A stretch of 64,000 bases of DNA from an uncultured beta proteobacterium. GTDB lineage: Bacteria > Pseudomonadota > Gammaproteobacteria > Burkholderiales > SG8-41. The notes under the pieces are model-generated. The model ran no database searches, was not told where the DNA came from, and saw nothing but the letters and a program-made list of their open reading frames with translations. Location of the stretch: assembly GCA_903889565.1 (NCBI GenBank), contig CAISYC010000068.1:372001-436000 (forward strand), written 5' to 3'. Made by a program: the position numbers and the translations under genes. Of the stretch, positions 25,432-33,533 are shown piece after piece (within the stretch, counting starts at the first letter, position 1; each line of letters begins with the position of its first letter).

Positions 25432-25579
25432 GGCCTCCGGCCTCAAACCGGCGTGCGGCCGGAATTGGCGCCGAAAACGCCCGCTGTTCCCCTCAATAAT
25501 CAAAGCCCGCCTGCCGATAATGACTACAGGCCGGTTGCGCCCATGCCGCCGGCCCCCGGTAATGTGCATGGAGGCCGCG

Positions 25580-25765
25580 ATGAGCAAGCAGCTTGCCTTA
25601 CCTTTGCAGGTCGATTCGAGCGCCGATCCGGCATTGCGACGCGCCTGGTTGCGCAGCGGATTGCGGGTGCCGTTTCACGTTGCCGTGCAGATGCCCGCAC
25701 TGGCGATCTGCCTCAGGCATCTGGCCGGCATCGATTTGCCGCGCCGGCGTTCGGCGCACTCCTGA
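25580..25765 (+). CDS. small hypothetical protein (61 residues)
   Basis: A short frame starts at ATG 25580 with GGAGG 5 bp ahead of its spacer, a strong ribosome site. The peptide begins MSKQLALPLQ and has a LRRAWLRSGLRVPFHVAVQ core followed by PALAICLRHLA. I recall short proteins with this LRxPFxxAxQxPALAICLR pattern in other betaproteobacteria, but no function is known to me. It has no signal peptide or membrane segment. Confidence 0.55.
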   Translation: MSKQLALPLQVDSSADPALRRAWLRSGLRVPFHVAVQMPALAICLRHLAGIDLPRRRSAHS

Positions 25766-25784
25766 ACGCGCGTTGCTTCATTGC

Positions 25785-25812
25785 GGATGGGCTGAGCGCA
25801 GCGACACCCATC
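25785..25812. repeat. short inverted repeat of the GATGGG...CCCATC type
   Basis: GATGGG at 25786-25791 and CCCATC at 25807-25812 flank a 15-base segment reading CTGAGCGCAGCGACA. Sequences of this form are frequent between genes in proteobacteria and may be remnants of dispersed repeats. It lies between the small protein and the convergent hydrolase. Confidence 0.4.
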
Positions 25813-25880
25813 GTGCGTGACGCGGCGACGGGTATCGGCCCGCCGGGCCTGCACCCATCTGCGAATACCGCTTCCCTTGA

Positions 25881-27116
25881 CTATTCGTACCAATAACGTT
25901 TGAACGTCGGATTCTTGACGTTGGGGCCGCCGGAGTTCGGGTCCAGCCACAGCGTCTTGCCCGGATACTTGACCGGTTTTCCCTCGAAGCGCTCGCGCAG
26001 CCAGTCGCAGACGAAGGAATGCACATCGACCTGCCACACCAGGGTGCGGCCGCCGGCGGTGATCGAGCCGTTGTGATGCTGGTCGGGCAGCATCCACAAT
26101 TCCGCCGGTGCTTTCATCTGGTCGAACAGGCGGTAGATTTCATCGACGGGTGCCCGCGGGTCGAACTCGCCGTTGACGATCAGCGTCGGGCACTGGATCT
26201 TGTCCATGCGGCCCTCCATGTGCATCTGGCTGACGATCTTGTCGAGATCCTCCTCGCTCTTTGACTGCGTGAGATAGGCGAAGAGCTGTTTGTAGCGCGG
26301 TGATTCCTCGGTCATCAGGTAATACTTGTCGCCGAACGACGCCCACGGCGCGGCGCAGGCGGCAATGCGATGGTCGTGCGCGGCGATGCGCATGCCCCAA
26401 TGCGAACCGAAGCTCAGCGCGTAAACCGCGATTTTTTTTGCGTCCACTTCGGGCCGCGTGCTGAGGTAATCGATGGCCGCGCTGGCCGCCTCTTCGTAAT
26501 TGTCGGCGGTCAGCTTGATGCCGCGCAGATTGCTTTCGCCCTGACCGGGGCCGTCGAACGAAAACAGATGCATGCCGCGCTGCAGGGCCTGGTTGTAGTT
26601 GGGGTGCGGCCACGCTTCCTTTGTTTGATCGCAACCGGGCACGTAGAAAACCAGCGGCTTCTTGCCTTCGCCCGGGCACAGATGCAGATTGCCGGAAACG
26701 ACGGTGCCGTTCCACGGAATATCGACGTGTTCGATCTTGTACGGGGCGAACTCGCGCACCTTGTCGTAGCAGCGCATCAGGCCGCCGTGCAGATAGCGCT
26801 TCTCGTCGTTGGTTTCGAATACCACGTGTTGCGCGTCCAGCCACAGCAGCGTGGTCTGGTAATACAGTTCCATCGCGGTCTGGCGGTGGCCGGCCTCGGC
26901 TTCGGCCTGCGCGAGTTTTTCCATGCGTCGTGCGGCAAGCCCCATGTGCTTGCTGATCATGTCGTGATTGCGCACGCTGCGCGGCAGGCGTCCGCGACCG
27001 TCGGACTGGAAGTGGAAAACGTTGCCGGTTTCCTTGATGACCCAGTCGAATACCCACTTCTGATTGTCGCGCCGCAGATGTGGGCGGCCGGTCTTGGGGC
27101 GTTCGGGGCTGGGCAT
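25881..27116 (-). CDS. alpha/beta hydrolase, FrsA/pseudooxynicotine hydrolase-like
   Basis: The 411-residue protein has a helical N-terminal domain (residues 1-125) and then an alpha/beta hydrolase core. The nucleophile elbow is ALSFG with S235, the acid is probably D319 (NGEFDP), and the His is H347 or H348 (PDQHHNG). The large N-terminal region and overall length resemble the FrsA/DUF1100 and 2,6-dihydroxypseudooxynicotine hydrolase group, some of which break C-C bonds. The minus-strand Bug gene lies upstream at 27235 in the same direction, so the two may be coexpressed. Confidence 0.85.
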   Translation of the reverse strand: MPSPERPKTGRPHLRRDNQKWVFDWVIKETGNVFHFQSDGRGRLPRSVRNHDMISKHMGLAARRMEKLAQAEAEAGHRQTAMELYYQTTLLWLDAQHVVFETNDEKRYLHGGLMRCYDKVREFAPYKIEHVDIPWNGTVVSGNLHLCPGEGKKPLVFYVPGCDQTKEAWPHPNYNQALQRGMHLFSFDGPGQGESNLRGIKLTADNYEEAASAAIDYLSTRPEVDAKKIAVYALSFGSHWGMRIAAHDHRIAACAAPWASFGDKYYLMTEESPRYKQLFAYLTQSKSEEDLDKIVSQMHMEGRMDKIQCPTLIVNGEFDPRAPVDEIYRLFDQMKAPAELWMLPDQHHNGSITAGGRTLVWQVDVHSFVCDWLRERFEGKPVKYPGKTLWLDPNSGGPNVKNPTFKRYWYE

Positions 27117-27234
27117 CGTGTATCCTCCAATGAATTTTTATGCGGGCCGGCAATCCGGCGCGAGGTCGAAAGATACCCTGTGCGTCGCGTAGTCGCAACC
27201 GCGATACGACGGCAGATTGACGGCGGCGAAAAAA

Positions 27235-28200
27235 TTACTGCGGAGCGATGCCGAGCGCGCGCACGACGCGTGTCCATTTCGCGGTTTCGCCGCGGATATA
27301 GTCGGCGAACTCGGACGGCGTGTTGCCGACCGTGTCCATGCCCTGTGCGAGAAACAGCGCCTTTACATCCGGCTGGTTGAGCATTTTCACCATCTCCGCA
27401 TGCACACGCGCGACAATCGCTGCGGGCGTTTTTGCCGGCGTTAGCAAACCGTGCCACGAAGTGGTTTCGAAACCGGCCACGCCGCTCTCGCCGATGGTCG
27501 GCGTATCGGGCAGAGCGGCGGTGCGCTGCGCGCTGGTGACTGCGATGCCGCGCAGGCGGCCCGCGCGAACCTGCGGCAGTGCGGGCAGCAGGCTCGCCAT
27601 CATGATCTGCACCTGGCCGGCGAGCAGGTCGTTCAGCGCCTGACCGGTGCCTTTGTACGGCACGTGCACGATCTCAACGCCGGCCATCGATTTGAACAAC
27701 TCCATGCCGAGTTGGGTGGTGGTGCCGGTGCCGCCCGAGGCGTAGTTGAGCCCGCCGGGTTTGGCACGCGCGAGGACAAGTAGTTCCGGCACCGTTTTAG
27801 CCGGCACGCCGGGGAACAGCGCGAGTACCTGCGGACCCGAGGTGGTTTGCGTGATCGCCTGAAAATCCTTGGCCGGATCGTACGGCAGTCTGGCGAACAG
27901 CGCCGGAGCGACGGCGAGGTTGCCCGAAGAGCCGATCATCAGCGTGTAGCCGTCGGGCACGGCGCGGGCGACGATTTCGCAGCCGATCGCGCCGGAAGCG
28001 CCGCCGCGGTTATCGACGACGACGGTTTGACCGAAGGCCTGGGTCAGGTGCTGTGCCACCACGCGGGCCACGATATCGGTGGGGCCGCCTGCCACAAAGG
28101 GCGCGACCAGCCTGACCGGTTTGTCGGGATAGGCTGCGCCGGCGCCGGCGGCGAATACAAGCGCAGTCAGTGCGACAGCGAAATGTGATGACGACATCAA
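27235..28200 (-). CDS. Bug/TctC-family tripartite tricarboxylate receptor
   Basis: The 321-residue protein has a signal peptide ending AAGAGAAYP. Its Bug motifs are KPVRLVAPFVAGGPTDIVAR (VAGGP in place of the commoner PPGGG), NRGGASGAIG, PDGYTLM, LPYDPAKDFQAI and HVPYKGTGQALNDL. The following minus-strand gene is the FrsA-like hydrolase, 118 bp away. AGGAAAC precedes its ATG. No membrane subunits are near. Confidence 0.93.
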   Translation of the reverse strand: MMSSSHFAVALTALVFAAGAGAAYPDKPVRLVAPFVAGGPTDIVARVVAQHLTQAFGQTVVVDNRGGASGAIGCEIVARAVPDGYTLMIGSSGNLAVAPALFARLPYDPAKDFQAITQTTSGPQVLALFPGVPAKTVPELLVLARAKPGGLNYASGGTGTTTQLGMELFKSMAGVEIVHVPYKGTGQALNDLLAGQVQIMMASLLPALPQVRAGRLRGIAVTSAQRTAALPDTPTIGESGVAGFETTSWHGLLTPAKTPAAIVARVHAEMVKMLNQPDVKALFLAQGMDTVGNTPSEFADYIRGETAKWTRVVRALGIAPQ

Positions 28201-28292
28201 AGTTTCCTCCTCGCAGTCGTGAGCCCGTCTGTGCGGGTTACACCTTCACGCTCATTCTAACCTGCGGTGAGCGCGGCCAATGCGTGCGTGTT

Positions 28293-28907
28293 TCAGCGCC
28301 CGGCGCGGGCATCGGCGCGCAACCGCAGCGCGTGGAAAATCGTCGGAATATCGGTTTTGCATTCTACGATCACCGCCGAGATTGCCAGTCCTTCAAGATC
28401 GGCGACGATGCCGGCGTAAATGGCCAGCGCGATCGGCCAACCGGCAATGCCCAGCGCCAGCAATGCAAAAAACCCGGTGAACAGAAAAACGCCCCACAGT
28501 TTCGACGACCACATGTGGTAACTCGCTTCGCGTTTGAATTTGACGAGGTCGAACACATAGCGCGCGAGTTCCAGCGCGATCAGCACGCCCAGCGCGAACG
28601 CGTGCTCCAGCAGTGCGCCCGGATACAACAGCCACGCTGCGGACAATGCGGCGAGGTAGAACAACGTGTCGGCAATGCTGTCGAGCCGCCGCAGCGCCGG
28701 CGTTGCAACGTGAAGCCGTCGGGCGACGATGCCATCGAACAGATCGGACAAGAACGCCAGCCCCAGACAAACACCGAAGGCAAAACCGTCGGGCCGGTAT
28801 AGCGTCAGCCAGATCACGACTGGAGCGAGCAGCGCGCGCAGCGCGGTCAGTAACAGCGGCAGCATCCGCGCAACGCGGCGCAAGGCAGGGTCCTGCGCGA
28901 GCGTCAT
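28293..28907 (-). CDS. CDP-alcohol phosphatidyltransferase family protein, second copy
   Basis: The 204-residue membrane protein has the signature D..DG..AR(8)x...D...D (LSDLFDGIVARR then RRLDSIAD). All four aspartates are present, unlike the copy at 5910-6524, but the central Gly is Leu. About five hydrophobic segments follow. It transfers a phosphatidyl-type group from a CDP-linked donor. The ATG overlaps the stop of a 59-residue membrane protein as ATGA and that in turn overlaps an acetyltransferase, so the set is translationally coupled. Confidence 0.83.
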   Translation of the reverse strand: MTLAQDPALRRVARMLPLLLTALRALLAPVVIWLTLYRPDGFAFGVCLGLAFLSDLFDGIVARRLHVATPALRRLDSIADTLFYLAALSAAWLLYPGALLEHAFALGVLIALELARYVFDLVKFKREASYHMWSSKLWGVFLFTGFFALLALGIAGWPIALAIYAGIVADLEGLAISAVIVECKTDIPTIFHALRLRADARAGR

Positions 28908-29083
28908 TTCCTGTTTTTGCGTTTCGACATCTCCCGCCAGTCGAGCGCCACGCCGACCACGATGCCGGTGCCGATCAGGACCGCCTGCGCCTGACCCAGA
29001 TGCTCGGCTGGCAGCACGGCCAGCGGCAGGCTGCTCGCAAGCAGTGCCAGCAGCACGCAGAACACGGTGCAGGCGTAGGTCAT
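28904..29083 (-). CDS. small two-helix membrane protein (59 residues)
   Basis: The frame encodes two hydrophobic stretches (ACTVFCVLLALLASSLPLAV and AVLIGTGIVVGVAL) and a basic tail (SKRKNRK). Both ends overlap neighbouring genes as ATGA, which supports real translation. I do not recognise a family. A membrane partner for the CDP-alcohol phosphatidyltransferase is possible. Confidence 0.6.
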   Translation of the reverse strand: MTYACTVFCVLLALLASSLPLAVLPAEHLGQAQAVLIGTGIVVGVALDWREMSKRKNRK

Positions 29084-29526
29084 GTCCGGTGCAGCCGCAT
29101 CGGCAGCATGGCCGAGGCGGTAAAGCCATGCCTGGCGTAGATACGCTGCGCAGCGGCGTTGTCGCGGTCGGTGAGCAGCGTGATGCGCCGGCAACCGTAT
29201 TCGTGCGCCGCCGCGATTGCCGTCGTCAGTAGTTGCGAACCGATGCCGCCGCCGCGTGCCGGCGGCGCGACGATCAGGTCTTCGAGAAGGGCGACGCGTT
29301 CACCCAGCGCGGTGGACACCGTGAACAGCAGGTTGATCATGCCGACGATCTGATCGCGCTGGCGCGCCGCCAGCACGAGACCGATAGCGGGGTCGGCGAT
29401 GATAAGCGCGAGTCCGCGCGCCTGCGCCGCCGGATCGGGCTTGAATTCGGCTTCCTGTTCGAACAGCAGCGAGAGCAGGGCGCTCAATGCCGGAATATCC
29501 GCGGTGGTTGCTGGCGCGATAATCAT
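29080..29526 (-). CDS. GNAT-family N-acetyltransferase
   Basis: The 148-residue protein shows the acetyl-CoA loop ARGGGIGSQLL after the LLEDLIVAP strand, and a C-terminal DRDNAAAQRIYARHGF, both standard for GNAT enzymes. The substrate is not predictable. It lies 4 bp after a 67-residue frame and overlaps the following membrane protein by 4 bp. Confidence 0.87.
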   Translation of the reverse strand: MIIAPATTADIPALSALLSLLFEQEAEFKPDPAAQARGLALIIADPAIGLVLAARQRDQIVGMINLLFTVSTALGERVALLEDLIVAPPARGGGIGSQLLTTAIAAAHEYGCRRITLLTDRDNAAAQRIYARHGFTASAMLPMRLHRT

Positions 29527-29530
29527 GCGG

Positions 29531-29734
29531 TCAATCAGGGCTATGCATTGCCTTGCGATGCCAGCGTAGCGCGGCGGCCGGCGCACCTGCGGCAATCGCG
29601 ATCAGCAGGGCGGGTATCCAGGGCGTCGCCGCATGCGGATCGACGTGATCGAGTGTCGCCACTTCCGCGCCGAACATCGGCGTAATGACGAAGACGCCGG
29701 CGGCGTTGTTGGATTTTCGTTTCCAGGGCGACAT
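29531..29734 (-). CDS. small membrane protein (67 residues), hypothetical
   Basis: The frame has a basic start (SPWKRKSNN), a short hydrophobic part around VFVITPMFG, and a clear hydrophobic segment (WIPALLIAIAAGAPAAAL). It ends 4 bp before the acetyltransferase start. No family is recognised, and the call rests on position and hydrophobic pattern. Confidence 0.45.
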   Translation of the reverse strand: MSPWKRKSNNAAGVFVITPMFGAEVATLDHVDPHAATPWIPALLIAIAAGAPAAALRWHRKAMHSPD

Positions 29735-29912
29735 GGTCAGCGCATGATAGCGAAACCCGGCGGCGGCACAAGCAGTGCGGCCAACCGGGGCGCGCTTCCG
29801 TGCCTCCAGCCGAACGCGCGCGCCGAGAAAAACAGGCCAGCCGCGAGTTCACAGGCGCTCTGCAGCGGCGGCGTCGTGTTGCGCGGGCATGCGTGTCACT
29901 CCACACAATATT

Positions 29913-29959
29913 CGATATTTTCCGTATCGTTGATGCATTGGGCATTTGCTTCCAATTAT
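29913..29959 (+). promoter_or_regulatory. candidate promoter and operator ahead of the SDR gene
   Basis: The AT-rich part of the 277 bp gap (29735-30011) holds an inverted repeat CGATA-7-TATCG (29913-29929). It is followed by TTGATG (29930-29935) and AATTAT (29954-29959) with an 18 bp spacer, each 4 of 6 matches to the sigma-70 boxes. The SDR start follows at 30012 with AGGAG. The rest of the gap shows nothing clear. Confidence 0.35.
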
Positions 29960-30011
29960 GCCCGTTTGCGTTAGCATGTTGCCCCCAAGCGGGCTTTGAG
30001 GAGCGGTGCAA

Positions 30012-30803
30012 ATGAATCTGGAATTGACGGGCAAGGTGGCGATCGTCGGCGGCGCGAGCAAGGGGCTGGGGCGGGCCTGCGCCGAAGTGCTGGCCGAAGA
30101 GGGCGCGCGGTTGGTGATGTGCAGCCGAAACGCCGCTGATCTGGATAAAGCGGCGCAGGAAATCCGCACTGCGACCGGTGCCGAAGTGATCGCCTTTGCC
30201 GGCGATCTGGAACAGTATGCGACGATACAAGCGCTGGTCGCCGCTGCCATTGCGAAGTTCGGCCGTCTCGACGTGCTTGTCAACAACTCGGGCGGCCCGC
30301 CGCTGGCGCGATCCGTCGATGCCACCGAGGAACAATGGGCGACCGCGGTGCAGCGCTCGCTGCTGTATTTCGCGCGCATGTCGAGAGAGGCGATTCCGCA
30401 TCTGAAGCGGCAGGGCGGCGGGCGCATCATCAATATTCTCGCCAGCACCGTGTACCAGCCGATCACCAATCTTGCGCTGTCCGGCGCTACGCGCATGGGC
30501 GTGGTGGCCTTCGCCAAGAGTCTTGCCGACGAAGTGGGGCGCGACGGCATTCTCGTCAACAACGTCTGCCCGGGTTCACTCTTGAGCGAACGCATGCTCG
30601 GCAATGTGACCTCGCGCGCAAAAGAGCTTGGTATTTCTCTGAAAGACGCGCTGGTCGAGCGCGCCAGGGAAACCGCCGTCGGGCGCATTGGCGAGCCGCG
30701 CGAGCTGGCGAATCTGGTGGCATTTCTTGCTTCGGGCAAATCGAGTTACATCACGGGCACGACGATCCGCGTCGACGGCGGGCTGGTGCGCTCGGTGCTG
30801 TAA
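30012..30803 (+). CDS. short-chain dehydrogenase/reductase family protein with altered catalytic pair
   Basis: The 263-residue protein has an SDR cofactor site (GGASKGLGRA), NNSGG, a catalytic-type Ser145 and the C-terminal GTTIRVDGG. The YxxxK pair is absent: aligned by its helix, Tyr is Ser157 and Lys is Arg161 (LSGATRMG). SDR groups with such S...R sites are known to me from databases but are uncharacterised, so ordinary alcohol-ketone chemistry is doubtful. ATG 30012 is chosen because AGGAG lies at proper distance; a GTG two codons upstream is in frame. Confidence 0.87.
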   Translation: MNLELTGKVAIVGGASKGLGRACAEVLAEEGARLVMCSRNAADLDKAAQEIRTATGAEVIAFAGDLEQYATIQALVAAAIAKFGRLDVLVNNSGGPPLARSVDATEEQWATAVQRSLLYFARMSREAIPHLKRQGGGRIINILASTVYQPITNLALSGATRMGVVAFAKSLADEVGRDGILVNNVCPGSLLSERMLGNVTSRAKELGISLKDALVERARETAVGRIGEPRELANLVAFLASGKSSYITGTTIRVDGGLVRSVL

Positions 30804-30949
30804 CACGCCGCGCGGTCGGCGCGCTTGCAGGTCATCATGCAAAGTGGCCTGATGTTGTTTGCCGATCACCGGCTGGCAATCGTTTATAAATGGAGCCGCC
30901 AGTCATACTGGATTGACTCGCTGTGTCGTTGCCGCTGTGGCTGCAGTCG

Positions 30950-30955
30950 TATAAT
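30950..30955 (+). promoter_or_regulatory. candidate -10 element TATAAT
   Basis: An exact TATAAT lies 19 bp ahead of the Bug gene start at 30975. Possible -35 hexamers are TTGCCG at 30929 (15 bp spacer) or TCGTTG at 30926 (18 bp spacer), neither good. Exact hexamers of this kind are rare in such GC-rich DNA. Confidence 0.45.
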
Positions 30956-30974
30956 TCCGCCCGGGGAGGTGGTC

Positions 30975-31976
30975 ATGAAAATAAGCATTTATATGAGGTG
31001 CATCGCACTGGTTTCAGGTTTATTCGCCTGCGCTGCGCATGCTGCGCATGCTGCGCATGCTGCGGATGCGCCGTGGATGCCGAAGATGCCGATTCGTGTC
31101 GTTGTGCCCTTCGCACCGGGCGGGCCGACCGATATTACGGCGCGTCATCTGGCGAAAAAACTGACCGGACTTCTCGCGCAGCCGGTGGTGGTGGACAATC
31201 GCGCCGGCGCCAACGGCATGATCGGTGCCGAGCTGGTGGCCAGGGCCAAACCCGATGGCTATACGCTGCTGATGCCGACATCGAGCACCATGGCGATCAA
31301 TCCGGCGGTCTACGAGAAGATGGCCTACGACCCGATCCGCGATTTCGCGCCGGTGACGCCGGTGGTCGGCGCACCGGTCATGATGGTGGTGACGCCGAGT
31401 TTCCCGGCGAAGACCGTGAAGGAACTGATCGCGATTGCGAAAGCGCGTCCGGGCGAAGTGGTCTTTGCGTCTTCGGGTGCCGGCAGCAATCTGCATCTGG
31501 CACTCGAGCTTTTCCGCGATCAGGCCGGCATCAAGATCACCCACGTGCCGTACAAAGGCGCGGGGCCGGCGGTGACCGATGTCATCGGCGGCCAGGCGCA
31601 GGGCATGTTTGCCGACCTGCCGGTGCTGACGCCGTTCATCAAGGCCGGCCGCTTGCGCGCGCTGGCGGTGGCGGGTTTCGATCGCACGCCGATGTTTCCG
31701 CAGGTGCCGTCGATGAAGGAACTCGGTTATCCGCGCTTCAATGCGCGCCAGTGGTACGGCATGTTCGCGCCTGCCGGCACGCCGCGCGAGATCGTCATGA
31801 AGCTCAATGAATCGATCCGCCAGGCGGTCGCCTCGCCCGAGGTGCGCGACCGCTATGCCGAGATCGGCGCCGATGTGTTTGTGTCGAGCCCCGAGGAATT
31901 CGGCGCCTTTGTCAAAACGGAAATCGACCGCTGGCACGAGATCGTGCGCAAGTACGGCATCGTGCTCGAACCTTAG
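30975..31976 (+). CDS. Bug/TctC-family receptor with a repeat-built signal peptide
   Basis: The 333-residue protein begins at ATG 30975 behind GGGGAGG. Its signal peptide ends in AAHAAHAAHAAD, coded by four tandem copies of a 9 bp unit (31032-31067). The mature part shows MPIRVVVPFAPGGPTD, NRAGANGMIG, PDGYTLL, MAYDPIRDFAPV and HVPYKGAGPAV, a full Bug set. It stands alone between the SDR gene and a convergent amidase gene. Confidence 0.93.
   Translation: MKISIYMRCIALVSGLFACAAHAAHAAHAADAPWMPKMPIRVVVPFAPGGPTDITARHLAKKLTGLLAQPVVVDNRAGANGMIGAELVARAKPDGYTLLMPTSSTMAINPAVYEKMAYDPIRDFAPVTPVVGAPVMMVVTPSFPAKTVKELIAIAKARPGEVVFASSGAGSNLHLALELFRDQAGIKITHVPYKGAGPAVTDVIGGQAQGMFADLPVLTPFIKAGRLRALAVAGFDRTPMFPQVPSMKELGYPRFNARQWYGMFAPAGTPREIVMKLNESIRQAVASPEVRDRYAEIGADVFVSSPEEFGAFVKTEIDRWHEIVRKYGIVLEP
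31032..31067 (+). repeat. 9 bp tandem repeat inside a signal peptide
   Basis: Three exact copies of GCTGCGCAT (31032-31058) are followed by a copy with one change (31059-31067). The unit is three codons long, so copy-number change would lengthen or shorten the Ala-Ala-His run just before the signal peptidase site without shifting frame. Confidence 0.85.
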
Positions 31977-32052
31977 GCGTGGCGCGGGCGAAACGCCGCG
32001 CGCATTTACGCTGCGCGGTTGGTGCGCGCCTTCGTCGGGCGGCGGCTTGCGT

Positions 32053-33417
32053 TCAAACGGCGGAAGTATATTCGCGCATGATCCAGCGCGCGGCCGCGCA
32101 CAGTTCGCCGTCGCGATGGTCGGCACCCAGCAGTTGAATGCCGAACGGCAGGCCGTCGCCTTGCAGCAGCGGCAATGCGAACGCCGGAAAACCGAGCCAG
32201 GATCCGGGCGTCAGAAAACTGCGGCTGCCGCTTTCCTTGAGACCGACCGGCGCGGGACCCGACGAGGCCAGCGTGACGAACGCGTCGGCGTCGAGTTCGG
32301 CGAGCAGCCCGCGGCAGTGCGCGCGGATGGCATGACGGGTGGCGAGCAGCGCGCTGTAGTCCGCCGGCATCATCGTGTCGGCGCGTTTGATCAGGCCGTG
32401 TATGCGGGTGCCGATCAACTCGCCGTAACGCGCAATGTAATCGCGGAACGGCCATTGCATCTCGTAGGCGACGATATCGAGCGCGCCGTCGATGTCTCGT
32501 TCGAGCGCGTCCTCGAAGGCCTGCACACGCGGTTCGTGATCCACCGTCGTAATGGCAATGCCTGATTTGGCGAATGCGCCCAGCGCCGCATCGAACGCCT
32601 GCCGGCTACGGGCATCGATTTCTTTCCAGCCGCGCGTATGCAGCACGACCAGCCGGCGCGGCTTGACCGGCACCGGCAGCGCGCCGGCGGCGCCGTTCAG
32701 AAAGCCGTAGCCGGGGCTGCCGATGCCGAGTGAAATTTGCGCGGCGATCAGCCACACGTCGTCGAGCGTGGCACCGATGATGCCGAGATGATCGCAGGTT
32801 GCCGACAGCGGATGGATGCCCGCCGTATTGAGCGCGTGTATCGTCGGCTTGAAACCGACCGCGCCGCAATACGAAGCCGGGCGCAAGGTTGAACCCTGCG
32901 TTTGCGTGCCGAGCCCCACCGGCAGCATGCCGGCGCCGACCGCAGCGGCGGTGCCGCTGGAGGAACCGCCGGGCGTGCGTGCCGGATCGAAGGGATTGGT
33001 GGTCGGGCCGGAAAAACCAATCGCGAATTCGGTGGTTACCGTTTTGTTGAAAATCACGGCGCCGCCGCGGCGCAGCGCGTGCACGCAGGCGGCGTCCTGA
33101 CCGGATTGCCAGTCCTTGAACGCCGGGCTGCCCATTTGCGTCGGCATGTCGGCGGTGGCCATGATGTCCTTGATCGCCACCGGGCAGCCGTCGATCGGCG
33201 ACAGCGGCCGTCCGCTGCGCCAGCGTTGGGCAGCGGCGTCGGCCGCTTTGCGCGCGGCTTTCAGGTCGAGCGTGACGAATGCGCGCACCCGTGATTCGTA
33301 TTCGTCGATGCTGGCGATGCAGCGTTCGAGAAAATCGCGCGGCGTCTGTTTGCCGGCCGTGAATCCGGCGGCCGCCTGCGCGAAGGAAACGGCATAAGGA
33401 TTGCGCCAGGCTTGCAT
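32053..33417 (-). CDS. amidase-signature family hydrolase
   Basis: The 454-residue protein has the Ser-cisSer-Lys triad of the amidase signature: K83 (VAIKDI), the GGSSSG loop at 150-155 and nucleophile S176 (QGSTLRPA). These enzymes hydrolyse amides, including glutamyl-tRNA amide, indoleacetamide and others. No gatB or gatC is near, so a stand-alone catabolic amidase is likely. It is transcribed towards the 30975 Bug gene and divergently from the receptor at 33534. Confidence 0.9.
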   Translation of the reverse strand: MQAWRNPYAVSFAQAAAGFTAGKQTPRDFLERCIASIDEYESRVRAFVTLDLKAARKAADAAAQRWRSGRPLSPIDGCPVAIKDIMATADMPTQMGSPAFKDWQSGQDAACVHALRRGGAVIFNKTVTTEFAIGFSGPTTNPFDPARTPGGSSSGTAAAVGAGMLPVGLGTQTQGSTLRPASYCGAVGFKPTIHALNTAGIHPLSATCDHLGIIGATLDDVWLIAAQISLGIGSPGYGFLNGAAGALPVPVKPRRLVVLHTRGWKEIDARSRQAFDAALGAFAKSGIAITTVDHEPRVQAFEDALERDIDGALDIVAYEMQWPFRDYIARYGELIGTRIHGLIKRADTMMPADYSALLATRHAIRAHCRGLLAELDADAFVTLASSGPAPVGLKESGSRSFLTPGSWLGFPAFALPLLQGDGLPFGIQLLGADHRDGELCAAARWIMREYTSAV

Positions 33418-33460
33418 GCTTTCTCCGGGGACGTCGGCAATCGCCGCGCAGGGCGGCTGT

Positions 33461-33466
33461 TATAAT
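33461..33466 (+). promoter_or_regulatory. candidate -10 element TATAAT
   Basis: An exact TATAAT lies 67 bp ahead of the ATG of the Bug gene at 33534, in the gap between two divergent genes. No convincing -35 is seen at 16-18 bp. It would start the tandem Bug array. Confidence 0.4.
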
Positions 33467-33533
33467 CGGGCGGCGTCGTGCTTGTCACCCGCACTGTGGC
33501 TTGATTGTAGCCGATCGTTGAAGGGCAATCGCA

